Notes: generated from the letters alone by a model not told the origin. 64,000 nucleotides of DNA from Deltaproteobacteria bacterium (GCA_029261855.1 JAJDAN010000042.1:152295-216294); one strand, 5' to 3'. Positions 32,420-42,284 are shown, counted from the first letter of the stretch. Program-made: numbers and translations.

Positions 32420-34930
32420 ATGCAGGCGACGCTGTTCTCGGAATCCGATGGAGAGACACGCGACCGGATCGTCGTCCGCATCGCCCTGCCGGTCCCCATC
32501 GATTCCGTGTTCGACTACATCGTGCCGGAAGCGATGGCGGAGAATGCCCGACCCGGGCATCGCGCGCTCGTTCCGTTCTCGGGACGCCGTCTCACCGGCG
32601 TCATCGTCGAGCGCCTCGAAGGGGTTCCGCGCCGCACAGCCGATGGCGAAGCCACGCGCAAGCTGGCGCGCATCGACCGGGTCGTAGACGAAGAGCCGGT
32701 CGTCTCCCTCGCCATGATCGGCCTGTTGCGCGAAGCCGCGCACGATCTCCTGTGCCCCATCGGGCTCGCGCTCAACCATGCGTTGCCTCCGGGCTCATCG
32801 CCCCGGGTAGCGCACCGCCTGAAGCTCACCGAGCGCGGCGCGCGCGTCCTTACCGACTCCGCCGCCAGCCCCGCGGCGCACGCGGTCCTCGAAGCGCTCC
32901 GCAAAGGCCCGCTCACACCGGCGAATCTCGCGCGACGCCTGTCCGGCGTGCAGGCACCCGTGCGCGAGCTGACCCAGGACGGGTTGATCGAGAAGATCCA
33001 GGTCGAAACGGGTCCCGGCGTGCGCGAGGCCCGGGAGCGGACGGTGCTGCTGCGCCCGGGCGTCGACACCGAAGCCGCCTGCGCCGGCGCCCTCGCGCGT
33101 GCCCCGAAGCAGGCCGAGCTCTTGCGCCGGATCGAGCGCAGCGGCGAGACGCCCACCCGCGACATCACCCAAGCGAACCCATCCGCCACGAGTCTCCTGC
33201 GCAGCCTGGCCAAGCGGGGCTTCGTCGAGTTCCGCGAGCGGATCGCGCCGCGCAACCTGCTCGGCACCGAGATCGAACGCGACAGCGAGCTGGATCTCAC
33301 GAACGAGCAGAACGACGCGCTCGTGGCCATCGAAGCGGCCATGCGCGAGCAGCGTCCCGATCGCTTCCTGCTCCATGGCGTCACCGGCAGCGGCAAGACC
33401 GAGGTCTACCTGCGCGCCGTCGCCTCCGCGCTGCGGGCGGGACGCCAGGCCCTGGTGCTGGTTCCCGAGATCACCCTCACGCACCAGATCGTCGCTCGCC
33501 TGCGCGCACGCTTCGGCGACGAGCTGGCAGTCCTGCACAGCGGATTGCGTCCCGGCGAGCGGCTCGAGCAGTGGCAGCGACTGCGACGGGGCGAAGTGTC
33601 CATCGCAGTGGGCGCGCGCAGCGCGTTGTTCGCCCCCATCGAGAATCTGGGCGTGATCGTCGTCGACGAGGAGCACGACAGCGCCTACAAGAACGAAGAA
33701 GGCTTCCGCTATCACGCCCGGGACCTCGCGGAGCGGCGCGCGAAACTGGCGGGCTGCCCCGTCGTGCTCGGCACCGCGACTCCGTCCCTCGAAACCCGCT
33801 ACGAGGCCGACCGCGGCGCCATGCAACGCCTGGTACTGGCGCGCCGCATCGGGGGGCGTCCGCTGCCCGCAGTCGAGATCGTCGATCTCACCGCGGAACG
33901 CGCGAAGGCGCCGCGCGGACGCAAGCTGATCCTCGCGCGGCCCTTGCGTCGGGCGATCACCGAAGCCCTCGCCGCGGGCGGTCAGACCATCCTGTTCCTG
34001 AACCGGCGCGGCTTCTCCACACAGATCTATTGCTTCGACTGCGGCTTCGCCGAGCGCTGCAAGGACTGCGACGTCGCCCTCGTCTACCACACGAGCGACG
34101 GCCGGCTGCGCTGCCACTACTGCGACTACGACAAGCTCCCGCCCGACACCTGCGGCGGCTGCGGCTCGCCCGACACTGCGCTCCTGGGCCTGGGCACCGA
34201 ACGGCTCGAGGAAGAGGTCCGCATCCTGTTCCCGGATGCGCGCACCGCGCGCCTCGACCGCGATTCCGCCGCCCGCCGCGGCTTCACCGAAGGCGTCCTC
34301 GAAGCGCTGCGCACGCGCGAGATCGACATCCTGATCGGAACCCAGATGGTCGCGAAGGGGCACGACTTCCCGGGCGTGCAGCTCGTCGGCGTCGTCGCCG
34401 CGGACCTCGGGCTGCACATGCCCGATTTCCGGGCCGCCGAGCGGACCTTCCAGGTGCTGACCCAGGTGGCGGGGCGCGCGGGCCGTGCAGGCACGCCGGG
34501 CCGCGTCGTGCTGCAGACCTGCGTTCCCGACCACTACGCGATCCAGCCCGTGCAGGACCACGACTACGAGACCTTCTACCGCGAAGAGCTCGAGCACCGG
34601 GCCGCGGTCGGGTACCCACCCTTTACACGCCTGTGTCAGGTGCTGGTGTCGGGTCCCGACGAGGCCGCTACCCGCGCTGCAGCGCAGGTCCTCGCGGACG
34701 CCGCGAAGCGCGAAGCGAGTCGCACGGGAGAAGCGGGAGCCGTCGAAATCCTCGGCCCGGCCCCGTCCCCTCTCGCGCGACTGCGCGGACGCTTCCGTTT
34801 CCAGCTGCTCTTCAAGGGCGCAGACCCCGCCCTCCTCGACCGCGTGGCGCGCGACGCCGCAACACGCGCGGGCGCGCTGGCAAAGCCCCTGCGGGCCGTC
34901 GTGGACGTGAATCCGGGCAGCATGCTATAG
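32420..34930 (+). CDS. priA: Primosomal protein N', replication restart helicase
   Basis: 836 aa. N-terminal 3'-DNA-binding domain (residues 15-110, starting VRIALPVPIDSVFDYIVP), winged helix region, then the helicase core with Walker A HGVTGSGKTEVY (near 319), DEEH box (VVDEEHDS), GTATPS, and eight zinc-binding cysteines (CFDCGF, CKDCD, CHYCDY, CGGCGS). It restarts stalled forks by loading the primosome. The start ATG at 32420 has no clear ribosome site. It opens the priA-def-fmt-rsmB-rpe operon, a common bacterial arrangement. Confidence 0.95.
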   Translation: MQATLFSESDGETRDRIVVRIALPVPIDSVFDYIVPEAMAENARPGHRALVPFSGRRLTGVIVERLEGVPRRTADGEATRKLARIDRVVDEEPVVSLAMIGLLREAAHDLLCPIGLALNHALPPGSSPRVAHRLKLTERGARVLTDSAASPAAHAVLEALRKGPLTPANLARRLSGVQAPVRELTQDGLIEKIQVETGPGVREARERTVLLRPGVDTEAACAGALARAPKQAELLRRIERSGETPTRDITQANPSATSLLRSLAKRGFVEFRERIAPRNLLGTEIERDSELDLTNEQNDALVAIEAAMREQRPDRFLLHGVTGSGKTEVYLRAVASALRAGRQALVLVPEITLTHQIVARLRARFGDELAVLHSGLRPGERLEQWQRLRRGEVSIAVGARSALFAPIENLGVIVVDEEHDSAYKNEEGFRYHARDLAERRAKLAGCPVVLGTATPSLETRYEADRGAMQRLVLARRIGGRPLPAVEIVDLTAERAKAPRGRKLILARPLRRAITEALAAGGQTILFLNRRGFSTQIYCFDCGFAERCKDCDVALVYHTSDGRLRCHYCDYDKLPPDTCGGCGSPDTALLGLGTERLEEEVRILFPDARTARLDRDSAARRGFTEGVLEALRTREIDILIGTQMVAKGHDFPGVQLVGVVAADLGLHMPDFRAAERTFQVLTQVAGRAGRAGTPGRVVLQTCVPDHYAIQPVQDHDYETFYREELEHRAAVGYPPFTRLCQVLVSGPDEAATRAAAQVLADAAKREASRTGEAGAVEILGPAPSPLARLRGRFRFQLLFKGADPALLDRVARDAATRAGALAKPLRAVVDVNPGSML

Positions 34931-34939
34931 AACCGCGCC

Positions 34940-35476
34940 ATGCCTCCCCTGGAAGTGCTCCAATTTCCGGACCCTCGCCTCAAGCGCGTCAGCCGGCCTC
35001 TCGACGGCGTAGACGACGATCTGCGCGCGCTCGCGGCCGAGATGATCGAGGTGATGTACGACGAGCCGGGCATCGGCCTCGCCGCGCCCCAGGTCGGTCA
35101 CGACATCCGTCTCGTCGTGATGGACACCGAATGGAGCGATGAAGGCAGGGAAAAGGACCCCGCGGTCATCATCAACCCGGAAATCCTCACGCGCGAGGGC
35201 AAGGTCAGCTGGGAAGAAGGCTGCCTTTCCGTGCCGGACTTCACCGCCGAGGTCGAGCGGTCCGAGCACATCGTCGTGCGCTACCAGAATCTCGAAGGCG
35301 AAGAGGTGACCGAGGACGTCACCGGCCTGCGGGCCGTCTGCTTCCAGCACGAAGTCGACCATCTCGACGGCGTCCTCTTCATCGACCGCATCAGTCGCCT
35401 GCGGCGCAGCCTCTACGTGAAGCGGCGCAAGAAGCAACTGCGCCTGGAAGAGGAGCCCGCGAGCCTCGAGAGCTGA
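34940..35476 (+). CDS. def: Peptide deformylase
   Basis: 178 aa. The three metal-site motifs are GIGLAAPQVG (near 43), EGCLSVP (near 95) and QHEVDHLDG (near 138), with Cys and two His binding iron or zinc. It removes the formyl group from nascent chains. The start is ATG at 34940, nine bases after priA, and the next gene begins 12 bases later; together with fmt it is the initiator-methionine formylation cycle. Confidence 0.97.
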   Translation: MPPLEVLQFPDPRLKRVSRPLDGVDDDLRALAAEMIEVMYDEPGIGLAAPQVGHDIRLVVMDTEWSDEGREKDPAVIINPEILTREGKVSWEEGCLSVPDFTAEVERSEHIVVRYQNLEGEEVTEDVTGLRAVCFQHEVDHLDGVLFIDRISRLRRSLYVKRRKKQLRLEEEPASLES

Positions 35477-35488
35477 GGAGCGGACTCC

Positions 35489-36460
35489 TTGGCCGACATC
35501 ACCTCTCCCCCCCTGCGGATCGCGTTCTTCGGCACACCCGAGATCGCGGTTCCCACTCTCCTGCGATTGCTCGCGGGCCGGCACGAGGTGCCCGTCGTGG
35601 TGAGCCAACCCGACCGCCGCCGTGGTCGTGGACGCAAGACGTGTCCCTCTCCCGTGTCGGCCGCCGCCGAAGCGGCGGGCATCCCCCTGCTGCGCCCCGA
35701 ACGCGTGGGCGACGCCGAGTGCATCGACGCCCTCGCGAGCCACGCCCTGGATCTCGGCGTGGTCGTCGCGTTTGGTCAGTTCCTGCCAAAGACGGTCCGC
35801 AGCTTGCCCCGACTCGGATACCTCATCAACGCGCATGCGAGCCTGCTGCCGCGACACCGGGGCGCTGCGCCCATCAACCACGCCATCCTCGCAGGCGATT
35901 CCAGGACCGGCGTGTCCGTCATGCGCATCGAACGGGAGATGGACGCCGGACCCGTCGCCCGGGTGCACGAAACCGACATCGGGGAAGACGAAGATGCGGG
36001 CTCCCTCGGCGAGCGACTGGGCGAGCTGGCAGCCGTCGCCATCGACGCCGCAATCGAGACCATCGCCGCGGGGACCGTCCACTGGACCGAGCAGGACGCT
36101 GCGCGCGCGACGGTTGCACCGAAGATCGGCAAGGAAGACGCGCGTCTCGACTTCGGCGAGCCGGCGGAACGACTCGTGCTGCGAGTACGCGCGATGGCGC
36201 CGTCTCCCGGTGCCTGGACGACGCAAGCTGGCGAGCCCCTGCGGATCCTCGCGGCCCGGTCGCGTCCGTTCGCCGAAAACGAAGACGCGGAAGCGCCGGG
36301 GACGGTGCGCCGCAACGCCGAGGGGCGGCTGCAGATCGCGACCGCGTCCGGCTGGCTACTGCCCGAGCGCGTGCAGCGCGCCGGCGGCAAGACCCTCGAC
36401 ATCGACGCGTTCCTGCGCGGACGGCCCACCCCAGACGGCACGCTGCTGGGGGCCTCATGA
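35489..36460 (+). CDS. fmt: Methionyl-tRNA formyltransferase
   Basis: 323 aa. N-terminal FFGTPEIAVPTL, the loop SQPDRRRGRGRKTCPSPV, the catalytic motif NAHASLLPRHRGAAP, and the C-terminal tRNA-binding domain ending LRGRPTPDGTLLG. It formylates Met-tRNAi with 10-formyl-THF. The start is TTG at 35489. Its stop overlaps the rsmB start (ATGA). Compare the Fmt-fold protein at 23798, which lacks this NAHASLLP pattern and is probably a hydrolase. Confidence 0.96.
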   Translation: MADITSPPLRIAFFGTPEIAVPTLLRLLAGRHEVPVVVSQPDRRRGRGRKTCPSPVSAAAEAAGIPLLRPERVGDAECIDALASHALDLGVVVAFGQFLPKTVRSLPRLGYLINAHASLLPRHRGAAPINHAILAGDSRTGVSVMRIEREMDAGPVARVHETDIGEDEDAGSLGERLGELAAVAIDAAIETIAAGTVHWTEQDAARATVAPKIGKEDARLDFGEPAERLVLRVRAMAPSPGAWTTQAGEPLRILAARSRPFAENEDAEAPGTVRRNAEGRLQIATASGWLLPERVQRAGGKTLDIDAFLRGRPTPDGTLLGAS

Positions 36461-38034
36461 GCGGTACGGGTTCCAAGGGCGGGAACGGCCACGGCGGCTC
36501 GGGCGGCAAGGGCCCGGATGGCAAGGGCCCGGGCGGGAATGGCCAGGACCGGAAGCGCCAGCGCCGCGGGCGGCCCGCCCCCGGCGTCGGCGCAGGTGCG
36601 GGGTCCCCGCGCGGCGCACAGCCCACCCAGGCGCGCCTGCTCGCAGTACGCGTCCTCGACCGCGTGCAACGCGCACGCGCCTTCGCCGACCTGTCGCTGC
36701 ATCATCACCTGGCGCATAGCAAGCTCGCCGCGGCGGACCGCGCCCTCGCGACGGAGATCGTCTACGGCACCCTGCGCTGGCGCGGGCGGATCGACTACCT
36801 GCTCGAAAAGCTGCTCGAACGTCCCATGCAGCAGCTCGAGCCGGTGGTCGCGAGCGCACTCCGGGTCGGCGCGTACCAGCTGCTGTTCACCGACCGCATC
36901 CCCGCATCCGCTGCCGTAGACGAAGCGGTGCGTTGCGTGCGTGCCCTGGGCGTCGAACGCGCGACCGGGATCGTGAACGCGGTGCTGCGACGACTGTCGC
37001 GCGAGCACGCCGAAATGCCCTTGCCCTCTCTCGCCGAGGATCCCCTCGAACACCTCACCCACAGCCTGTCGCTGCCGCCGTGGATCGCGAAGCGCTGGCT
37101 CGACCGGTACGGGGCCGAAGATGCCGCGGCGCTCGCGACGGCGAGCAACGCCGCGCCACCGCTGACCGTGAGAGCCAACACGCGGAAGATCACCCGCGAC
37201 GCCCTGCTCGAAGAGCTGCTGCCGCGCTTCCCCGAAGTCGAGCCCTGCCCTCACGCGCGGGACGGGCTGCGCCTGGGTCGCAAGGGTGATCCCCAGCGTG
37301 ACCCCGCGTTCCTCGCCGGACGCTTCACCGTGCAGGACGAGGCCGCACAGCTGGTGCTGGGCATGCTCGATCCGCAGCCGGGCGACCTCGTGCTCGACAC
37401 CTGCGCGGCGCCCGGGGCGAAGACCACGGGCATCGCGGAGCGATTGCAGGGGTCCGGCGCCGTCCTCGCCCTCGACCGGAACCCCCAACGACTGCGCCTG
37501 ATCGCCCGGGCCGCCCGGCGCCTCGATCTCACGGGCGTCCACATCCTCGAACGCGACGCCACCCAGGGGCTCGGAGACCTGCCGACGGCATGGCTCGACG
37601 GCCTCGACGGACCGGAAGCGCCGGCTGCCGGCGAGCCCCTGCTATTCGACCGCATCCTGGCGGACGTCCCCTGCAGCGGCCTCGGCACCCTGCGCCGCAA
37701 TCCCGACGCGCGCTGGCGCGTGGGAGAGACGGTGCCTCGGGAGCTGGCGCGCATCCAGCTGCAGATCCTGAAGCGAGCGGCGACCGTCTTGAGGCCCGGG
37801 GGCTGCCTCGTTTACAGTACCTGCACGCTCACCCCGGAAGAGAACGAGGACGTCGTGAACGCCTTTCTGCAAGAGATGCCTGGCTTCCGGGTCGCCACAC
37901 CCGACGAGCTTCCGGACGAGGTGCAGGGCGTGGTCTCGGAAGAAGGCTTCCTGCGCTGCTTCCCGCACATCCACGACATGGACGGCTTCTTCGCCGCACG
38001 CCTGGTCCGGCAAGCGTCGGACACGAACGAGTAG
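36457..38034 (+). CDS. rsmB: 16S rRNA m5C967 methyltransferase RsmB
   Basis: 525 aa. A Gly/Lys/Arg low-complexity N-terminal extension (about residues 1-45) precedes a NusB-like helical domain and the SAM-dependent methyltransferase. Visible motifs are DTCAAPGAKT (SAM loop), DVPCSGLGTLRRNPD with one catalytic Cys, and YSTCTLTPEENE with the other. Length is above the E. coli 429 aa because of the extension. It overlaps fmt by four bases and precedes rpe by 18 bases. Confidence 0.94.
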   Translation: MSGTGSKGGNGHGGSGGKGPDGKGPGGNGQDRKRQRRGRPAPGVGAGAGSPRGAQPTQARLLAVRVLDRVQRARAFADLSLHHHLAHSKLAAADRALATEIVYGTLRWRGRIDYLLEKLLERPMQQLEPVVASALRVGAYQLLFTDRIPASAAVDEAVRCVRALGVERATGIVNAVLRRLSREHAEMPLPSLAEDPLEHLTHSLSLPPWIAKRWLDRYGAEDAAALATASNAAPPLTVRANTRKITRDALLEELLPRFPEVEPCPHARDGLRLGRKGDPQRDPAFLAGRFTVQDEAAQLVLGMLDPQPGDLVLDTCAAPGAKTTGIAERLQGSGAVLALDRNPQRLRLIARAARRLDLTGVHILERDATQGLGDLPTAWLDGLDGPEAPAAGEPLLFDRILADVPCSGLGTLRRNPDARWRVGETVPRELARIQLQILKRAATVLRPGGCLVYSTCTLTPEENEDVVNAFLQEMPGFRVATPDELPDEVQGVVSEEGFLRCFPHIHDMDGFFAARLVRQASDTNE

Positions 38035-38052
38035 AGCCGAAACGAGGCCAAG

Positions 38053-38721
38053 ATGACCGCACGCGCGCCGCGAATTGCACCCTCCATCCTCTCCGCCGAC
38101 TTCGATCGGCTGGGCGAAGAGGTGAAAGCCATCGAGGACGCCGGTGCCGACTGGGTGCACGTCGACGTGATGGACGGGCACTTCGTTCCCAACATCACCA
38201 TCGGCCCGCTGGTCGTGAAGGCCGTCAAGGGCGTCACGCGGCTTCCTCTCGACGTCCACCTCATGATCGAGGCGCCCGAACGCTACATCGAAGCCTTCGC
38301 CGACGCGGGCGCCGACCACATCGGCGTGCACGTCGAGACCTGCCCGCACTTGCACCGCACCCTCGCCCAGATCCGCGAGACCGGCGCGCGGGCCTGCGTG
38401 GTGCTGAATCCTTCGACGCCGGCCCAGGCCATCGAGCCCGTGCTGGGCGACCTCGACCAGGTGCTCGTGATGACCGTGAACCCGGGCTTCGGTGGACAGC
38501 GCTTCATCCAGTCGATGCTGCCCAAAATCGAGACCCTGCGCGGTTGGATCGACGAGCGCGGCCTGGACGTCGACCTGGAGGTCGACGGTGGCATCAGCAA
38601 CGAGACGATCCTCGCCGCCGCCGCCGCCGGAGCCGACGTGTTCGTCGCCGGGACCGCCGTGTTCGGGGCGAGCAACTACCGCGACGCCATCGCGACCTTG
38701 CGAGACAAGGCGGGTCGGTGA
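38053..38721 (+). CDS. rpe: Ribulose-phosphate 3-epimerase
   Basis: 222 aa, TIM barrel. APSILSADF, VHVDVMDGHFVPN and MTVNPGFGGQ are the family signatures, with the metal-binding His and Asp in DVMDGHF and in the C-terminal DGGIS. It interconverts ribulose 5-phosphate and xylulose 5-phosphate in the pentose phosphate path. The stop overlaps the next GTG start (GTGA). Confidence 0.97.
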   Translation: MTARAPRIAPSILSADFDRLGEEVKAIEDAGADWVHVDVMDGHFVPNITIGPLVVKAVKGVTRLPLDVHLMIEAPERYIEAFADAGADHIGVHVETCPHLHRTLAQIRETGARACVVLNPSTPAQAIEPVLGDLDQVLVMTVNPGFGGQRFIQSMLPKIETLRGWIDERGLDVDLEVDGGISNETILAAAAAGADVFVAGTAVFGASNYRDAIATLRDKAGR

Positions 38722-39608
38722 CACGACTCGCGCTGTCCTCCTTCCTCGCGCTGTCCTCTTGCCTTGCGACGGTCCTCTGCTTCGTCGGCCCGCGCGCCGG
38801 CGCCGCGGACGTGACGGCCCCAGGACCGCTCGCGGCTGCCGTCCCGGCCCCGGTCTCCGCCCAGGACCTTGCGGCTCTCAGCGGTCGCGACATCTACCAG
38901 CGCGTCCTGGACAACAGCTTCGAGTCCTTCGTCCAGGAATCGGCCCTCATCTCCGGCGATCGCGGCGGGAACGAGCAGACCAGCCGCTTCAAGATGTGGT
39001 TCGAGGACCTGCGCGAGGACGACGAGCAGCAGCCGACGGGCAGCATCGTCGCGCGCAGCCTCGTCCAGTACACGCACCCCTTCGACATCCGTCATTCGGG
39101 ATATCTCGTGCTGTCGCGCCTCGACCAGGTGAACGACCAGTTCGTCTACCTGTCGAGCCAGCGGCGGGTCAAGCGCGTGAATCTGAGCGGCGAAGCCGTC
39201 TTCGGCACGGATTTCAGCTTCGAAGACATCTTGCCCCGGCAGATCGAGGACGCCGCGTACCGGCGCCTCGCGGACGCGGAAGCCGAAGGCATCGACTGTT
39301 TCGTCGTCGAGGCGATCCCCACCAAGCGCACCAAGTCCGAGTACTCGCGCATGCAGGTCTACATCGACAAGGCCCGCTACGTCCCCATCCTGACGCGCTA
39401 CTGGGACGACCGCGACGTCGAGGTCAAGGAACTGCGCGCCGAACCCGGCCTCATCGAGCGGATCGACGGGGTCTGGGTGCCGAAGCGCATGACCATGCGC
39501 CACCTGCGACTCGAGTCCTACACGACCCTCGCCCTCGAACAGATCGAGCCGAACCCGAAGCTGACGCGCTCGACCTTCGAGCTGCGGCGCCTGGGCGAAG
39601 GTCACTAG
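38718..39608 (+). CDS. Outer membrane lipoprotein-sorting protein (LolA/COG2834-like)
   Basis: 296 aa from GTG at 38718. A signal peptide of about 30 residues (LALSSFLALSSCLATVLCF) leads to a predicted half-barrel: RFKMWFEDLRE, GYLVLSRLDQVNDQFVYLSSQRRVKRV and the YSRMQVYIDKA strand. These are features of the outer-membrane lipoprotein-sorting proteins that commonly accompany MMPL/RND exporters of hydrophobic molecules. Here the RND gene (39695-42073) sits tail-to-tail with it on the other strand. It overlaps rpe by four bases, so it is co-transcribed with the priA operon. Confidence 0.83.
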   Translation: MTRLALSSFLALSSCLATVLCFVGPRAGAADVTAPGPLAAAVPAPVSAQDLAALSGRDIYQRVLDNSFESFVQESALISGDRGGNEQTSRFKMWFEDLREDDEQQPTGSIVARSLVQYTHPFDIRHSGYLVLSRLDQVNDQFVYLSSQRRVKRVNLSGEAVFGTDFSFEDILPRQIEDAAYRRLADAEAEGIDCFVVEAIPTKRTKSEYSRMQVYIDKARYVPILTRYWDDRDVEVKELRAEPGLIERIDGVWVPKRMTMRHLRLESYTTLALEQIEPNPKLTRSTFELRRLGEGH

Positions 39609-39613
39609 TTACC

Positions 39614-39642
39614 GCGATTCCTCCGCTTTGCGGCGGAATCGC
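39614..39642. terminator. Hairpin between convergent genes
   Basis: GCGATTCCTCCGC and GCGGCGGAATCGC pair over 13 bases with one mismatch around a TTT loop, six bases after the lipoprotein-sorting gene. The motif GCCGCAGGCGCT follows at 39646-39657. It is likely to end transcription of both converging genes. Confidence 0.75.
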
Positions 39643-39694
39643 TGAGCCGCAGGCGCTCGATCGACCCAAGCGCTTTCCGGACAGCAGGCGGTCG

Positions 39695-42073
39695 TCAGAG
39701 CCGGGCGCGCACCAGGATGGCGGGCAGCAGGACCAGATCCGTCAGCAGACAGATGGCCATGGTGAGAGCCGACAGCAGCCCGAATTCCTGCAGCGTCGCG
39801 AAGTCCGACAGCGTGACCATCAGGAAGCCGAGGGACAGCACCGCCGACGTGATCGCGATGGGCCTGCCGACGAAGCGGGTCGCGAGCTTCGCCGCGCCCG
39901 CCGGGTCTGCGCCACGGCGACGCTCGGCGCGGTAGCGCACCACGTAGTGGACCGTGTCGTCGATGGCGATGCCGAGGGCCATGCAGCCGATCAGGCTGGT
40001 GGGCAGCGAGAGCGGCGCCGCACCCAGGCCGAGGATCCCGAAGTAGACCAACACCGGGACGAGGTTCGGGATCATGGCGACGGCCCCGATCCCCACCGAG
40101 CGCAGCCCCACGGACACCAGCAGGAAGATCGAGACGGCGGCGATCGCGACGCTCAGCGGCTGGCCGGTCGCGATGCCGTCGGCGCTGTGGGCCAGCAGGA
40201 TCGCATTGCCCGTCACCGACGCCGTGACGCCTTCCGGGAAGTCGATTTCCGCGAGCTGTTCCTCGACGGCGGCGGTCAGCGCCAGGATGTCCGACGACCC
40301 GACCTCGCCGGTGCGCAGGATGACGTTGGCCCGGCCGTGGTTCACCGTCGTGAACCGCTGCAGCTCGTTCTTCGGGATCATGAAGAGCAGCTCGGTCACC
40401 CCCGGACGCGTGGCGGGGATGCTCTCGAAGGCGGGGTCGTCCTGGTTGAATGCCCGGTTGAGCATGCGCATGGAATCGGCGAACGAGAGAGTGCGGCCGA
40501 CGCCGTCGATCCCGTCGAGACGCCGCTGGATCTCCTCGATGCTGCGAACCACAGCGGGCTCGCGAAACGCGCTCGCTTTCTCGCTGTCGAGGATGACGTA
40601 GAGCGGAACCGCGCCGGAAAGCAGATCGTTCACCGCCTCGAAGTCCACCCGCACCGGATCGCGCTCATCGAAGTACGAGAGATAGTCGGTGTCGATCACG
40701 ATGCGCGGAAGCAGCGCGATCGCGACCACCGTGACCACCCCCGCGACCACCAGGACGCTGTTCGCATTGGCGGTCACGCGCGTGGCGAGGGCCCCGAGTC
40801 GCCCGTCGAGCCAGTCGCCCAGGCGAGACGAGAAGCCAGCCCGGGGCCCCTCGCGCAGGGGCAGCAGGGCCAATATCGCCGGCGCGCCCGTCAGCGAGCT
40901 GACGGTGATCCCCGCGATCCCGAGCATCGAGAAGCTGCCCAGCTCGAAGACGGCGGGGACGTCGGTGATCAGCAGCGCGGCGAAGCCGAGGATCGTCGTG
41001 AGCCCGGAAATCGTCACGGGCACGAGCATGTGGCGCAGGCACGAGAGCGCGGCGTCCCGGGGCGAGCTCTCGTTGGCGGCGTCCTCGTGATAGCGCGCCA
41101 TCACGTGCACGCCGTAGATGCTGCCCACCGCCAACAGCATCGGCCCGACGAGTCCCGTCAGCAGGGTCAGCTTCAGTCCCAGGAACGCGATCGAGCCGAA
41201 GGTCCAGAGCACCGAGCTGATCGCCACCGCCAGGGGCAGGAGCACGCCGCGAATGCTGCCCGTGAAGATCCCGAGCACCAGTGCCATGACGGCGATCGAC
41301 AGCGGCAGCACGAGGCGCAGGTCGCGGACCATGCCGTCGTAGACGTGGGTCTTGAAGTGCGGACGGCCCGAGACGTAGTAGGCGTGGCCGGAAAGCAGGG
41401 GTTCGCCGTCGAGGATCTCGATGATGCGGTCGTCCAGGCGCGATGCGATCAGGTCCGCGTCGTTCATGCGGCGGAAGTTGATGTTGATGGCCGCCGTGCG
41501 CGCGTCGGCGGAAACGATCGACCGCACGTAGACCGGGTCGGCCAGGGCACGCGCGCGCAGGTCCGCGAGCAGCGCCGGGTCCGTCGGGACGTCCTCGATG
41601 AAAGGCCGCACCTCGACCCAGTCGTCTTCCTTGACGTAGCGAAAGGAGGTGACGTCCATCAGGCTGCTGATGGAGCGCACCTCCATCAGCTGGACGATCT
41701 TCGTCGACAGCGAGTCGATGGCGGTCAGGCAGTCCTCGCGGAACACCTCCTCGCACTCGATCGCGACGACGTAGACCTCGTCGTCGCCGAAGTCGAGCAC
41801 AGCGCTGTCATAGAGGGCGTGTCCGGGGTCGCCGGCCGGCAGCAGGGGTTCGGTGGACGGGTCGAGCACGAGATCGAGACCCGGCGGATCGAAACGGAAC
41901 AGCTCGGCCCCAGCGGCCCCCGAGACCAACAGCAGCAGCCCGATCACCACCCAGGCGTGGTCGACCACCCACTCGGGACGCCGTGCAATCGCCCCGAGCA
42001 CGACGCTCACCGCGGCGGCAACGCCGGCCGCGAAGGCCCACTCGAGCGGCACGAGGCCCGTCGGATCCAACAA
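39695..42073 (-). CDS. MMPL/RND-family transporter
   Basis: 792 aa from TTG at 42073. Around twelve membrane helices arranged as two halves of six, with large periplasmic loops (about residues 60-240 and 460-590). The signature GIAIDDTVHYVVRYRAERRRG near 690 and its counterpart VGSIYGVHVMARYHEDA near 335 are the core helices of MMPL/hydrophobe-amphiphile efflux proteins. A likely exporter of lipids, polyketides or hopanoids, driven by the proton gradient. It converges with the lipoprotein-sorting gene. The N-terminus has one helix before the first loop, as expected. Confidence 0.9.
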   Translation of the reverse strand: MLDPTGLVPLEWAFAAGVAAAVSVVLGAIARRPEWVVDHAWVVIGLLLLVSGAAGAELFRFDPPGLDLVLDPSTEPLLPAGDPGHALYDSAVLDFGDDEVYVVAIECEEVFREDCLTAIDSLSTKIVQLMEVRSISSLMDVTSFRYVKEDDWVEVRPFIEDVPTDPALLADLRARALADPVYVRSIVSADARTAAININFRRMNDADLIASRLDDRIIEILDGEPLLSGHAYYVSGRPHFKTHVYDGMVRDLRLVLPLSIAVMALVLGIFTGSIRGVLLPLAVAISSVLWTFGSIAFLGLKLTLLTGLVGPMLLAVGSIYGVHVMARYHEDAANESSPRDAALSCLRHMLVPVTISGLTTILGFAALLITDVPAVFELGSFSMLGIAGITVSSLTGAPAILALLPLREGPRAGFSSRLGDWLDGRLGALATRVTANANSVLVVAGVVTVVAIALLPRIVIDTDYLSYFDERDPVRVDFEAVNDLLSGAVPLYVILDSEKASAFREPAVVRSIEEIQRRLDGIDGVGRTLSFADSMRMLNRAFNQDDPAFESIPATRPGVTELLFMIPKNELQRFTTVNHGRANVILRTGEVGSSDILALTAAVEEQLAEIDFPEGVTASVTGNAILLAHSADGIATGQPLSVAIAAVSIFLLVSVGLRSVGIGAVAMIPNLVPVLVYFGILGLGAAPLSLPTSLIGCMALGIAIDDTVHYVVRYRAERRRGADPAGAAKLATRFVGRPIAITSAVLSLGFLMVTLSDFATLQEFGLLSALTMAICLLTDLVLLPAILVRARL

Positions 42074-42245
42074 TCGATTCCCCCAGAAGCGACCCGCCGC
42101 CAGGGGTCACCCCCGAGACGTCCTTCGACCAGCGAAGCCGGAGCCTGCATACTACTCCCATCCGGCTCCCGGGGGACGGCTGCATGTCCGCTGCCAGTCT
42201 CGATTTTTCGCCGCCGCAGGACGCGGGGCCAAAGCCCGCCCCAGG

Positions 42246-42273
42246 TTGTGACCCGGGACCGGAACCGTATACT
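42246..42273 (+). promoter_or_regulatory. Promoter of tRNA-Pro
   Basis: TTGTGA at 42246-42251 and TATACT at 42268-42273, 16 bases apart, match the -35 and -10 boxes of sigma-70 promoters. The -10 ends 11 bases before the tRNA 5' end. The 211-base gap 42074-42284 contains no other feature. Confidence 0.6.
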
Positions 42274-42284
42274 CCGGCGCCAGT

